This document shows, piece by piece, positions 42,597-51,652 of a DNA stretch of 64,000 nucleotides; position 1 is the first letter of the stretch; each line of letters starts with the position of its first letter. The position numbers were made by a program, and so were the translations under genes. Location of the stretch: positions 1-64,000 of the forward strand of contig NZ_JAKZHW010000001.1 of NCBI RefSeq assembly GCF_022568775.1. The letters are read 5' to 3'. This DNA comes from Sphingomonas telluris. Its GTDB lineage: Bacteria > Pseudomonadota > Alphaproteobacteria > Sphingomonadales > Sphingomonadaceae. The notes under the pieces are model-generated. The model searched no databases, was not told where the DNA came from, and saw only the letters and a list, made by a program, of their open reading frames with translations.

Positions 42597-42980
42597 ATGA
42601 CAAGAATCCTGACAGTCGTCGCCTTGCTGCTGGCGGGTACCGCTGCCGCTGTTGCGCAGCCGCCAGGCGAAAAACCGCATAGCGGGGTTGTCGTGGTCGC
42701 CGACGATGTCCCTACGCGGCATGTCAGCTTCGCCGACCTCGATCTTTCAACGGCTGGTGGTGAGCGTACTCTCGTCCGCCGAGTGAAGCTGGCAGTGAGC
42801 AAGGTGTGCGACGAAGCGGTGGGCCCGTTGCCCATCATCTATGCCAAGCAGGAATGCTGGAAGTCGACCTGGGCGGAGTCGCAGCCGAAGCTGAACGCTG
42901 CGGTTGAACGCTCACGTCAGCTCGCGGCAACCGGCTCGCCTACTACGGTGGCGACGATCACTATCATCGCTGCGAGATAG
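42597..42980 (+). CDS. UrcA-family secreted protein
   Basis: 127 residues with a signal peptide (ILTVVALLLAGTAAAVA). RHVSFADLDLSTAGGERTLV, then RRVKLAVSKVCDEA and a second Cys in AKQECWKS is the UrcA pattern common in sphingomonads and caulobacters. Its function is unknown. GGAAAGGAGCGGGCAC precedes the ATG. It follows prsR, but the 97-base gap suggests its own promoter. Confidence 0.85.
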   Translation: MTRILTVVALLLAGTAAAVAQPPGEKPHSGVVVVADDVPTRHVSFADLDLSTAGGERTLVRRVKLAVSKVCDEAVGPLPIIYAKQECWKSTWAESQPKLNAAVERSRQLAATGSPTTVATITIIAAR

Positions 42981-43072
42981 GCTGCGACGAACGACGAGCC
43001 GGTTCGACGAACGGGCTTGCGACCGTTCGGCACGGCTCTAATCCTGCCCCCTCGATTTCCGAGGGGAGAGTC

Positions 43073-44899
43073 ATGGATCGTCGCGAGTTTCTGTCGACCA
43101 CTGCAGCCGGACTGGGTGCCGCTTTCTTTGCCGCCGGCTCGAGCCCCGCTCTTGCCTTCGTCCAAGGCTCGGTCGCGTCCGGCGATGCGGCGCTCAATTC
43201 GCTCTTCGAGAAGATCTTCCAGGAACGGGTAAGGCGCTATCCCGAGCTCGCGACTTCGCTGGGCCTCGACAAGGGCGAGAACGCGCATCTGAAGTCGGAG
43301 CTCGACGTCCGACCGACTGCCGCTGCCCGAGCCGAGGACTTGGCCAAGCTGCGGCAGGAGCTGGCATCGATTCAGGCGATCCCGAACGCAAGCCTCAGCC
43401 AGGCCGCGAAGCTCAATAAGGACGTCATTGTCTACCAGATCGAAACGAACATCGTTCCTGGCGCGAAGTTCGACATCGACAGCGCGCAGCGGCCCTATCC
43501 GATCACGCAGCAGGGCGGCTCGTACTTCTCAACGCCGGACTTCCTGAACACGGCGCACACGATCGACGCCCCGGCCGACGCCGAGGCGTACCTTTCCCGC
43601 CTCGCGCAGGTCGGGAAAACGATCGACAACGACACCGTCGAGCAGCGTGCCCAGGCTGCGCGCGGGTTTCTCGCCCCCGCATGGTCGATCGACCTCGCAC
43701 TGGGCCAGATGCGTAAGCTCCGTGGCGCAGCGGCCGAGGCGAACACGATGGTGGAATCGCTCGCGCGACGTACCGCCGCCAAGAACATCGCCGGGGACTG
43801 GAGCGCCCGCGCGGCGAAGATCGTCGCGGACAGCGTCTATCCGGCGCTCGACCGCCAGATTGCCGCCATGGAACAGCTGAAGCCAAGCACGCGGCCCGGC
43901 GACGGTGCATGGCGGCTGACGCGCGGCGACGCGATCTATGCGGCTGCCCTGGAGCAGGCGACAACCACCAAGTTCACGCCGGACGAAGTGCACAAGATGG
44001 GTCTCGACCAGGTTGCGGAAATCAGCGGGCGCCTGGACGCCATCCTCAAAAGCGCGGGCTACACGAAGGGCACGGTCGGCGAGCGGCTCGCCGAGCTGAA
44101 CAAGGCGCCGTCGCAGCTCTACCCGAACACCGATGAGGGCCGCACGCAGCTGATCGCCGACCTCAACAAGGGGGTGAAGGACATGTACGCGCGCCTTCCG
44201 AACGCCTTCGCAACGGTGCCGAGCGCGCCACTCGAAATCCGCCGCGTTCCCCCGGAGATCCAGGACGGGGCGTCGAACGGCTATTACAACCGTGCCTCGC
44301 TCGATGGCTCGCGGCCCGCGATCTACTTCATCAACCTGAAGGACGTGGGCGACTGGCCGAAATATTCGCTGCCCTCGCTAACCTACCACGAGGGCGTCCC
44401 GGGCCATCACCTGCAGATCAGCCTTGCGCAGGAATCGAAGGACATTCCGACGCTGCGCAAGTTGGGCTTCTTCTCGGCCTATTCCGAAGGCTGGGCGCTC
44501 TACGCGGAGCAATTGGCCGACGAGCTGGGCGCCTACGGCGGCATCGAGAGCGCGGGTTATCTGCAATCCTTCCTGTTCCGCGCGGCGCGCCTCGTCGTCG
44601 ACACCGGCATCCACACCAAGCAATGGAGCCGCGAGAAGGCGACGGACTACATGGTCGCAACGACCGGCTTCGCTCGGCCGCGGTCGCAGCGCGAGGTGGA
44701 GCGGTACTGCACGATGATCGGCCAGGCCTGCAGCTACAAGGTCGGCCACATGGCGTGGACGCGCGCTCGGGAGCAGGCCCAGAAGACGCTCGGCCCGAAG
44801 TTCGACCTGAAGCAATTCCACGAAGTGCTGAAGGAAGGCGCGATGCCGCAGACCCTGCTCGAACAGCGGATCAAGCAACGCGCGGCGGCACAGGCCTGA
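43073..44899 (+). CDS. DUF885 family protein with Tat signal (first of tandem pair)
   Basis: 608 residues. The N-terminus MDRREFLSTTAAGLGAAFF carries the twin-arginine motif, so it is probably exported folded to the periplasm. The DUF885 fold has a metal-type motif in YHEGVPGHHLQISLAQE near 437 (HExxxxHH-like) and YSEGWALYAEQLADELG, both typical of the family, which is thought to be peptidase-like. It is followed 23 bases later by a second DUF885 gene. Confidence 0.88.
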   Translation: MDRREFLSTTAAGLGAAFFAAGSSPALAFVQGSVASGDAALNSLFEKIFQERVRRYPELATSLGLDKGENAHLKSELDVRPTAAARAEDLAKLRQELASIQAIPNASLSQAAKLNKDVIVYQIETNIVPGAKFDIDSAQRPYPITQQGGSYFSTPDFLNTAHTIDAPADAEAYLSRLAQVGKTIDNDTVEQRAQAARGFLAPAWSIDLALGQMRKLRGAAAEANTMVESLARRTAAKNIAGDWSARAAKIVADSVYPALDRQIAAMEQLKPSTRPGDGAWRLTRGDAIYAAALEQATTTKFTPDEVHKMGLDQVAEISGRLDAILKSAGYTKGTVGERLAELNKAPSQLYPNTDEGRTQLIADLNKGVKDMYARLPNAFATVPSAPLEIRRVPPEIQDGASNGYYNRASLDGSRPAIYFINLKDVGDWPKYSLPSLTYHEGVPGHHLQISLAQESKDIPTLRKLGFFSAYSEGWALYAEQLADELGAYGGIESAGYLQSFLFRAARLVVDTGIHTKQWSREKATDYMVATTGFARPRSQREVERYCTMIGQACSYKVGHMAWTRAREQAQKTLGPKFDLKQFHEVLKEGAMPQTLLEQRIKQRAAAQA

Positions 44900-44922
44900 T
44901 CACAATCAAAAGGGGGGAGATC

Positions 44923-46695
44923 ATGCGTAGCTTGCTTGCACTCGCGATCGGCGTTGCTGCCGTGACCCTGCCGGCGGTGCCGGCACCGGCTTTGGCAGCC
45001 GTCCAGGCCGATGAAGATGCGCGATTCGAGGCCTTCGGCGACCGCGTCGTCGACGAATATCTGAAGCTGAGCCCCATTTCGGCGACGCAGCTCGGCGAGC
45101 ATCGGTACGACGACCGCCTTCCGGACGCGTCGGCTGCAGGGCGTGGCGCGACGCGCGCCTTCGCCGACCGTTCGCTGGCGGAGCTCGCGAAGTTCGATAC
45201 GAGTAAGCTCAGCCGTGAGCATCAGGTCGACGCAATCCTGCTAAAGAACCAACTCGATTATCTGATCTTCAGCGATTCTCGGCTGCAGGACTGGGCCTGG
45301 GATCCGACCAATTATTCCTCGGCGGCCGGTGCAGCGTTCGACGCCCTGATGTCGCGAGAGTTCGCGCCGCTGCCGGAGCGCCTGCGTTCCGCGACCGGCC
45401 GCCTCGAAGCGCTGCCGGCCTATCTGCAACAAGCGCGGGAAGCGCTGGTACCCGCCCGCGTCCCGCTGATCCACGCGCAGACGGTCGCCAAGCAGAACCC
45501 CGGTCTCAACGCGCTGATCGACGACATTCTCAGCAAGAAGTCCGCGCTGGCCGCGGCCGACCAGGCGCGGCTTGAGCGCGCGGGCGCTGCCGCCAAGGCG
45601 GCCGTCGCTGCGCACCAGAAGTGGATCGACGAGGCTCTCATTCCCAACGCGAAGGGCAACGAGCGCATCGGTGCGGCACTGTACGACGAGAAGCTGCGCC
45701 TCGCGCTCAACTCGCCGCTCGGCCGCCAAGAAATCCGCGAGCGCGCCGAGCGCGAACTGAAGTCGCTCCGCGCGAAGATGTACGAAGTCGCAGCGGGCAT
45801 GATCAAAGGTCAGGCGGGTGCTCCGCCGGCGCCCGCGAACCCGACGCCGGATCAGCAGCAGGCCGTCATCGAAGCTGGACTCGCCAAGGTCTACGCCGAC
45901 TTGCCGCCGCGCGGCCAGGTGCTGCCCTTTGCGCGCGAGACGCTGAACAAGGCCGTCAGCTTCGCCAAGGCGAAGGACCTTATCGGCTTCCCGACGTCCA
46001 ATTTCGACGCGATCGAAATGCCGGAATATGCCCGCGGCTTCGCGGTCGCCTATGCCGACATGCCGGGCGCGCTCGAGAAGGATCAGCGCGGCTATTACGA
46101 CGTGATGCCGATCCCGCCTGACTGGAGCGACGAGCAGGCCAACTCCTTCCTGCGCGAGTATAACAAGTGGGCGCTTCACGAGCTGACCATTCACGAGGCC
46201 GTTCCGGGGCACTTGCTGCAGCTCGCCCATTCGAACCTCTACAAGTCCAAGCTGCGCGCCGTGCTTCAGTCGGGTCCGATGATCGAGGGCTGGGCCTGCT
46301 ACGGCCAGGATGTCATGGCGGATGCGGGCTTCCTGAACCGCGATCCGCGCTACCTGCTGGCGCACTACAAGTTCCAGATGCGCATGCCGGTGAACGCGAT
46401 CATCGACCAGGACTTCCACGTCGGAAAGCTGACGCGCGAGCAGGCGATCGAACTGATGACCAAGCAGGCCTTCCAGCAGGAGCGAGAGGCGGCGGGCAAA
46501 TGGGTGCGGTTGCAGCTGAGCTCGGCCCAGCTACCGACCTATTTCGTCGGCTATGAGGAGTGGAAGGACTTCCGGGCCGCGGCCGAGAAGCAGCCGGGTT
46601 TCAACCTGCGGAAGTTCCACGATTCCGCGCTGAGCCACGGCTCTCCGCCGGTCCGCTTCATTCGCGAACTGACATTGGGCGAGCCGATCCGCTGA
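44923..46695 (+). CDS. DUF885 family protein (second of tandem pair)
   Basis: 590 residues from the ATG at 44923, preceded by AGGGGGGAGA. A Sec signal peptide (ending PALAA) replaces the Tat signal of its neighbour. IHEAVPGHLLQLAHSN near 424 and MIEGWACYGQDVMAD match the DUF885 metal site. It shares little outside these blocks with the upstream protein, so this is an old duplication or a recruited pair. It is probably a periplasmic peptidase-like enzyme. It ends one base from the converging ABC-F gene. Confidence 0.87.
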   Translation: MRSLLALAIGVAAVTLPAVPAPALAAVQADEDARFEAFGDRVVDEYLKLSPISATQLGEHRYDDRLPDASAAGRGATRAFADRSLAELAKFDTSKLSREHQVDAILLKNQLDYLIFSDSRLQDWAWDPTNYSSAAGAAFDALMSREFAPLPERLRSATGRLEALPAYLQQAREALVPARVPLIHAQTVAKQNPGLNALIDDILSKKSALAAADQARLERAGAAAKAAVAAHQKWIDEALIPNAKGNERIGAALYDEKLRLALNSPLGRQEIRERAERELKSLRAKMYEVAAGMIKGQAGAPPAPANPTPDQQQAVIEAGLAKVYADLPPRGQVLPFARETLNKAVSFAKAKDLIGFPTSNFDAIEMPEYARGFAVAYADMPGALEKDQRGYYDVMPIPPDWSDEQANSFLREYNKWALHELTIHEAVPGHLLQLAHSNLYKSKLRAVLQSGPMIEGWACYGQDVMADAGFLNRDPRYLLAHYKFQMRMPVNAIIDQDFHVGKLTREQAIELMTKQAFQQEREAAGKWVRLQLSSAQLPTYFVGYEEWKDFRAAAEKQPGFNLRKFHDSALSHGSPPVRFIRELTLGEPIR

Positions 46696-48477
46696 TCAGC
46701 GGGCCAGCGCGTCGGCCATTTCCGCGACTTCGAGCCAGCGCTCCTCGGCGGCGTGCTTTTTGTCGCGCAGCCTTGCCGCTCGCTCGCTGAGTTCAGCGAA
46801 GCGCTTGGTATCGCGGGTGTAGAGGTCGGCGTCGGCCAGGACGTCCTCGACCGCGGCGATTTCCGCTTCGAGATGCTCGATCTCGCCGGGCAGGCGGTCG
46901 AGGTCGCGCTGGTCCTTGTAGCTGAGCTTGGCTGACGTCGCGGCCTTCCGCTCTTCCACGGGCGCAGCCGCCTTCGGCTTTGCTGCGGGCGCGGCCTGGC
47001 GCCGGCGCTTCGCCCAGTCCTCGTACCCTCCCGCGACGATGTCGACGCGCCCGGACCCATCGAGTCCGAGAGTCACCGTTACCGTTCGGTCGAGGAAGTC
47101 GCGGTCGTGGCTGACGATCAGCACCGTGCCTTCGTAATCGGCGATCACTTCCTGCAGCAGGTCGAGCGTCTCAAGGTCGAGGTCGTTGGTCGGCTCGTCA
47201 AGCACGAGCAGGTTCGCCTCCCGCGCGAATTCGCGGGCCAGCAGCAGCCGCGACCGTTCTCCGCCGGACAGCGACCCAACGGGCGCCTCGGTCAGCTCCG
47301 GCGAGAATAGGAACTCCTTGAGGTAGCCCTTGATGTGCTTCTTGGTTCCGCGGACGTCGATCCAGTCGCCACCCTCCGCGAGCACGTCGCGGACGCGCTT
47401 CGTCGGCTCCATCAGCTTGCGCTGCTGGTCGATAACGATGCCGGACAGGGTCTTCGCTCGCTCGATCTGTCCCTGGTCGGGCGCGAGTTCGCCGGTAAGC
47501 AGCTTGAGCAAGGTCGTCTTGCCCGCTCCGTTCGGACCGACGATGCCGATCCGGTCGCCGCGCTGAATGCGCAGGGTGAAGTCGCGGATGATTTGTCGGT
47601 CGCCGTAATTCTTCGACACATGCTCGGCGTCGATCACTGCCTTTGAGCGGACTTCGTCCTTGGCGATGGCGAGTTTCGCTGTCCCCGGACCCCCGATCAT
47701 CGCAGCGCGCTGCGCCCGCATGTCATGCAGCTTCGCGAGGCGACCCTGGTTGCGGCGGCGCCGCGCGGTGACGCCGCGCTCCAGCCAGCGCAGCTCGATG
47801 GCCAGCTTGGCGTCCAGCTTCTCGGCCGCGCGAGCCTCCTCCTCGTACGCCTTTTCCATCCATACTTCGAAGCCGCCGAAGCCGATCTCGGCACGCCGGA
47901 GATGCCCTCGGTCCAGCCAGAGGCAACTCTTCGTCAGCCGGGTCAGAAAGGTTCGATCGTGGCTGATCACGATGAACGCTCCGGTGAAGCGGTTCAGCCA
48001 GTCTTCCAGCCATTCGATGCCGCCAAGGTCGAGGTGGTTGGTCGGCTCGTCCAGGAAGAGCACGTCCGGATCCTGCGCCAAGGCGCGCGCGATTGCCGCC
48101 CGGCGCCGCTCGCCGCCGCTTGCCGTGGAGACTGGTCGCGAGAGATCGAGCCCGATCTGGTCCGCGATCGCGGCCGCTTCATGCTCTGCCGGCGCATCCG
48201 GCTCCGCAAGGACCCAGTCGAGCAGAGAGGCGTGACCGCTCATGTCGGGGTCCTGCTCCAGAAGGACCACGCGGCTTCCAGGAACGACCGTTCGCCGCCC
48301 TTCGTCTGTCTCGATCAGGCCCGCGAGGCACTTCAGCAGGGTCGTCTTGCCCGCGCCGTTACGGCCGATCAGCGCCAGGCGGTCGCGCGGCCGGATGTGC
48401 ACGTCGAGATGCCGAAAAAGCCAGCCGTCGCCCTGAACGAGCCCGAGGTCTTCGTAGGAGAGTGTCGCCGCAGCCAT
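46696..48477 (-). CDS. uup: ABC-F family ATPase (Uup-like)
   Basis: 593 residues with two ABC modules: Walker A GRNGAGKT (about 38-45) and GPNGAGKT (about 314-321), signatures TASGGERRR and SLSGGERSR, Walker B LFLDEPTNHLD and LVLDEPTNDLD, and the ISHDR and VSHDR H-loops. The C-terminal Ala/Lys-rich coiled coil (about 505-590) is Uup-like. There is no membrane domain. ABC-F proteins act on the ribosome; Uup is linked to recovery of stalled ribosomes and precise transposon excision. Not part of an operon. Confidence 0.9.
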   Translation of the reverse strand: MAAATLSYEDLGLVQGDGWLFRHLDVHIRPRDRLALIGRNGAGKTTLLKCLAGLIETDEGRRTVVPGSRVVLLEQDPDMSGHASLLDWVLAEPDAPAEHEAAAIADQIGLDLSRPVSTASGGERRRAAIARALAQDPDVLFLDEPTNHLDLGGIEWLEDWLNRFTGAFIVISHDRTFLTRLTKSCLWLDRGHLRRAEIGFGGFEVWMEKAYEEEARAAEKLDAKLAIELRWLERGVTARRRRNQGRLAKLHDMRAQRAAMIGGPGTAKLAIAKDEVRSKAVIDAEHVSKNYGDRQIIRDFTLRIQRGDRIGIVGPNGAGKTTLLKLLTGELAPDQGQIERAKTLSGIVIDQQRKLMEPTKRVRDVLAEGGDWIDVRGTKKHIKGYLKEFLFSPELTEAPVGSLSGGERSRLLLAREFAREANLLVLDEPTNDLDLETLDLLQEVIADYEGTVLIVSHDRDFLDRTVTVTLGLDGSGRVDIVAGGYEDWAKRRRQAAPAAKPKAAAPVEERKAATSAKLSYKDQRDLDRLPGEIEHLEAEIAAVEDVLADADLYTRDTKRFAELSERAARLRDKKHAAEERWLEVAEMADALAR

Positions 48478-48628
48478 GGGCGCGCCCTAGCCAAGCCGAT
48501 GGCCGTTTTCGAGGGGCGCTTCCCGAAAGCGCGAATTTACGGCACGTTTACTTGCCTGAACGGTAGTATGCAGGGCCATTCATAAGGCATTCAATGCTTT
48601 GGGGGTAAACCGCGTCCAGAGAAAAGCC

Positions 48629-48997
48629 ATGAGCCTGTACCGTACCTTCGCTCTGGCCGCGCTTTGCGCAGGCCTGTTCGCCACTCCTGCGCTGGCCGAC
48701 CGGCCACGTGGCGGGGGGATGGACCGCCCGCGTATTCAGCAACAGCAGCAATCTCGCCCCGAGATGAACTATCAGCGGCGCGATGCCGACCGTGCATTCG
48801 ACGCGACGCGCGAGGGCAGGGCCATGCCGCTGCCCAAAATCGAAGGGCGGGTCAGGCCGTTCATGGGCGGCGCCGACTATCTAGGACCCGAGCTGAACGG
48901 CGACCGATACCGGCTTAAGTTCGTCAAGGACGGCCGCGTGATTTGGGTCGACGTGGACGCAGCCACCGGCCGCATCGTCGGACGCTCGCGCCCGTAG
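48629..48997 (+). CDS. Secreted PepSY-like protein
   Basis: 122 residues from the ATG at 48629, with AGAGAAAAGCC before it. A signal peptide covers about 1-23. The middle is Gln/Arg-rich (RIQQQQQSRPEMNYQRR). The end, YRLKFVKDGRVIWVDVDAAT then GRIVGRSRP, is the short PepSY-type beta hairpin found in small sphingomonad proteins. It is likely periplasmic; the role is unproven. Confidence 0.75.
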   Translation: MSLYRTFALAALCAGLFATPALADRPRGGGMDRPRIQQQQQSRPEMNYQRRDADRAFDATREGRAMPLPKIEGRVRPFMGGADYLGPELNGDRYRLKFVKDGRVIWVDVDAATGRIVGRSRP

Positions 48998-49052
48998 CCA
49001 CTTCCGCCCGCACTGCGGACCGAGCGGCCACGGGCACGACGCCTGCCGCCCC

Positions 49053-49970
49053 TTACTTGCCCGTAATTTTGTCACGAGTGGCGTACCAGATGTCCGGCGC
49101 CGAAGATTCGCTGCCCGAACGGCCCGACGAGAACGTGATGAATGAGCTGTCCTTGCTGATGACCGGCCTGGCATCGAACGCGGGAGAGCTAAGGCCCTGA
49201 AGATGGATCGCAGGTCCGAAAGGTTCGGACGTGCTCGATCGTGTGGCGTAATAAAGATCCGGACCGCCGAGCGATCCTGCTCGGTCAGAGTCGAAGTAGA
49301 TTGTCAGGCCGTCCCTGGTCACGCTCGGGCGGTTGTCGGAAGCCGAACTGTTCGGTCCACCCGCCACCAGCGTCTTCGGCCCTCCGTTGACGCTCTGGTA
49401 GATATTCCCGTCGCCGGCTCCGCTGTCCTCGCGACTTGAGAACAGCATCACCTCATTACCGTCTTCGTCCGGGTAGAAAGCTACCGCCTCGTCGAGCGCA
49501 TTTGGCGTATTGATGTTCGGCCCTAGATTCTGGGGTACGCTCCAACCCTTGGGGCCCAGCTTCGTGACATAGATGTCCGAGCCAGGATCATCCCTCGTGC
49601 TGGTGAAATAGAGCCGGTTACCGGTTGCGATCGTCGCGCAGGCGTCGCTGGCCGGCGAGTTGACCGGCTCGGGCAAACGCACCGGTGGTCCAAATCCCTC
49701 GGACGTGCTGGAGCGCGTCGCCATATAGAGATCGAAATTGCCGCCCCGATTGGAGTTGAACACGATCGTCAGCCCATCTGGCGAATGGCTTGCGCAGCCG
49801 TCGACGGCAGGCGTGTTCAGCGCCGAGCTGGATCCCGGAAGCGACTCCAGGTTCACGGGGGCGGACCAATCGCTCCAATTCTTTGCCGCCACCGCAGTCG
49901 CTGTCGCCAGCGCGACGAGGCTGGCCACGTAAGTGGCCGCGTGCACTCTCTTGGAAATGACCTTTTGCAT
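49053..49970 (-). CDS. Secreted PD40 beta-propeller protein
   Basis: 305 residues from the ATG at 49970, chosen because GAGGGATGTC precedes it. A signal peptide covers about 1-29. Blocks such as SHSPDGLTIVFNSNRGGNFD, YFTSTRDDPGSDIYV, SVTRDGLTIYFDSDRAGSLG and ISKDSSFITFSSGRSG are repeats of the TolB-like PD40 propeller. No catalytic domain follows. It probably binds a protein or carbohydrate in the periplasm. It is divergent from the winged-helix regulator. Confidence 0.85.
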   Translation of the reverse strand: MQKVISKRVHAATYVASLVALATATAVAAKNWSDWSAPVNLESLPGSSSALNTPAVDGCASHSPDGLTIVFNSNRGGNFDLYMATRSSTSEGFGPPVRLPEPVNSPASDACATIATGNRLYFTSTRDDPGSDIYVTKLGPKGWSVPQNLGPNINTPNALDEAVAFYPDEDGNEVMLFSSREDSGAGDGNIYQSVNGGPKTLVAGGPNSSASDNRPSVTRDGLTIYFDSDRAGSLGGPDLYYATRSSTSEPFGPAIHLQGLSSPAFDARPVISKDSSFITFSSGRSGSESSAPDIWYATRDKITGK

Positions 49971-50104
49971 GACATCCCTCACTTCGGTTCGAGAGGGGGC
50001 GGGGCGTAGAAACGGCGTTCAGGATGTGCGATGGTGGTTTGCTGATGATCTTATGATCATTTGCTGATCTTCGTTTTTGCGCGACGGAGGTTTGGGGGGA
50101 TTAG

Positions 50105-51652
50105 ATGCTGAAGCTGAGCGACCTGGCGCTGCGGCCGGATCTGCAGCTCGGCCCCATGCTCGTCAGCCCGTCGCGCCGCCTGGTCGAGGGCCCGGGCGGC
50201 CACACCCACGTCGAGCCTCTGATCATGCAGGTGTTCCTGCTGCTGCTCGACGCCGGCGGCAAGGTCGTGACCCGCAACGACCTCTTCGATCAATGCTGGG
50301 GCGGGGTGATCGTCGGCGACGACAGCCTCAACCGCGCGATCGCCAAGGCTCGCCGCATTGGTGCGCAGGTGGCGCCCGGACTTTACGAGATCGAGACGAT
50401 CCCCCGCACCGGATACCGGATGACTGGCGAGATTCTCGGCCTCTTGAATGGAGCGGCCGTTGAGCGACGTCGTTCGACGCCCCTTTCTCGCCGCCAAACC
50501 ATCCTGGCTGGAAGCGCGGCTGCCCTTGCAGCTGCCGGCGCGGGTCTGTGGTGGGTTAATCATCCCCGAACAGATCCCCGCTTCGAAGCCCTAATGGCGC
50601 GTGGGGACGAAGCGATGAGGGATGGCTCGGCGTTCGAGCAGTCGAATATACGCGCCACTCAGAACATCCCCATGGTTGATCTGTATGCGCAGGCCGTCCG
50701 GCTTGAGCCGGACAACGCCCGCGCGTGGGGATTGCTGGGCTATTTCAGGGCGGGCATTGCGGACGGGGCCTCCCCCGAAGATTCGGCGCGTCTCGTCGCC
50801 AGCGCACAGGCCGCGATTCAACGAGCGCTGAAGCTCGATTCCCAAGAACCCAATGCTCGAATAGCCATGTTCATCCTGGAAGGGAGGATGCTCGACTGGC
50901 TGGAGCGCGAAAACCAGCTGCGCGGAATTCTGGCGACCGATCCGAATAACCTGCTGACAATGATGGAGCTGATGCCGCTGTTGCAGGCGGCTGGGATGAC
51001 CCGTGAGTCCTGGTCGTGGAACGAGCGAATTCTGAAAATCGCGCCGATGTTGCAGGGCTATCTCTGCCTTCGGGCGATGAAACTCTGGATTCTCGGCCGG
51101 ATCCGCGAATCCGACAACGTCATCGATCGCGTTCGCGGCCTATGGCCCGACTTTCCGTTCGCTTTTTGGGTCCGCTTCCTGCTGTTTGCGCAGAGTGGCC
51201 GTCCGCACGCTGCTCGGACCATGCTGGATGCCGCGCCGGAACGGCTTGGCGATCCCGAATATGTCGCCATCTGGCGGACGATCCTCGATGCTCTCGAAAC
51301 TCGCACCTCTCATGCCATCGCCGCAGCGCGTTCCGCGTGCTTCAAGCTGGCGAAGGAGTCTCCTGTCTCCGTCAATGACATGGTCATGGCTCTCTGTGGC
51401 CTCGGGCTGAAGGACGACGCCTTCGACGTCACCGAGGGCTTCCTCCTCTGGCGCGGCAAGATGATCAGCACCGACCAGGCCAACGGCAAGAAGATGGACG
51501 ATTACAGCCGACGGATGACGCAGTGGCTGTTCACGCCGCCTTGCGCGATCATGAGGGACGATCCGCGCTTCCTGAAGCTTTGCGATGACTTCGGTCTGAC
51601 CGCTTACTGGCAGGCCCGCGGCGTTAAGCCGGATTATCAGGTCTATCGTTAG
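50105..51652 (+). CDS. Membrane-anchored winged-helix regulator with TPR-like repeats (CadC/ToxR type)
   Basis: 515 residues. An OmpR-type winged helix occupies about 1-108 (NDLFDQCWGGVIVGDDSLNR, then GYRMTGEIL). One membrane segment (about 138-158, ILAGSAAALAAAGAGLWWV) is followed by a large helical region with TPR-like repeats (about 175-480). This is the CadC/ToxR-like layout, where a periplasmic sensing part controls a cytoplasmic DNA-binding domain. The periplasmic ligand is unknown. It is convergent with a TonB-dependent receptor (stops overlap). Confidence 0.85.
   Translation: MLKLSDLALRPDLQLGPMLVSPSRRLVEGPGGHTHVEPLIMQVFLLLLDAGGKVVTRNDLFDQCWGGVIVGDDSLNRAIAKARRIGAQVAPGLYEIETIPRTGYRMTGEILGLLNGAAVERRRSTPLSRRQTILAGSAAALAAAGAGLWWVNHPRTDPRFEALMARGDEAMRDGSAFEQSNIRATQNIPMVDLYAQAVRLEPDNARAWGLLGYFRAGIADGASPEDSARLVASAQAAIQRALKLDSQEPNARIAMFILEGRMLDWLERENQLRGILATDPNNLLTMMELMPLLQAAGMTRESWSWNERILKIAPMLQGYLCLRAMKLWILGRIRESDNVIDRVRGLWPDFPFAFWVRFLLFAQSGRPHAARTMLDAAPERLGDPEYVAIWRTILDALETRTSHAIAAARSACFKLAKESPVSVNDMVMALCGLGLKDDAFDVTEGFLLWRGKMISTDQANGKKMDDYSRRMTQWLFTPPCAIMRDDPRFLKLCDDFGLTAYWQARGVKPDYQVYR

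Noticed and set aside
39000-43000. Sigma-54 promoters near the PrsR gene
   Set aside because: I looked for TGGCA-N(7-8)-TTGC spacing and saw no convincing match in the intergenic regions.
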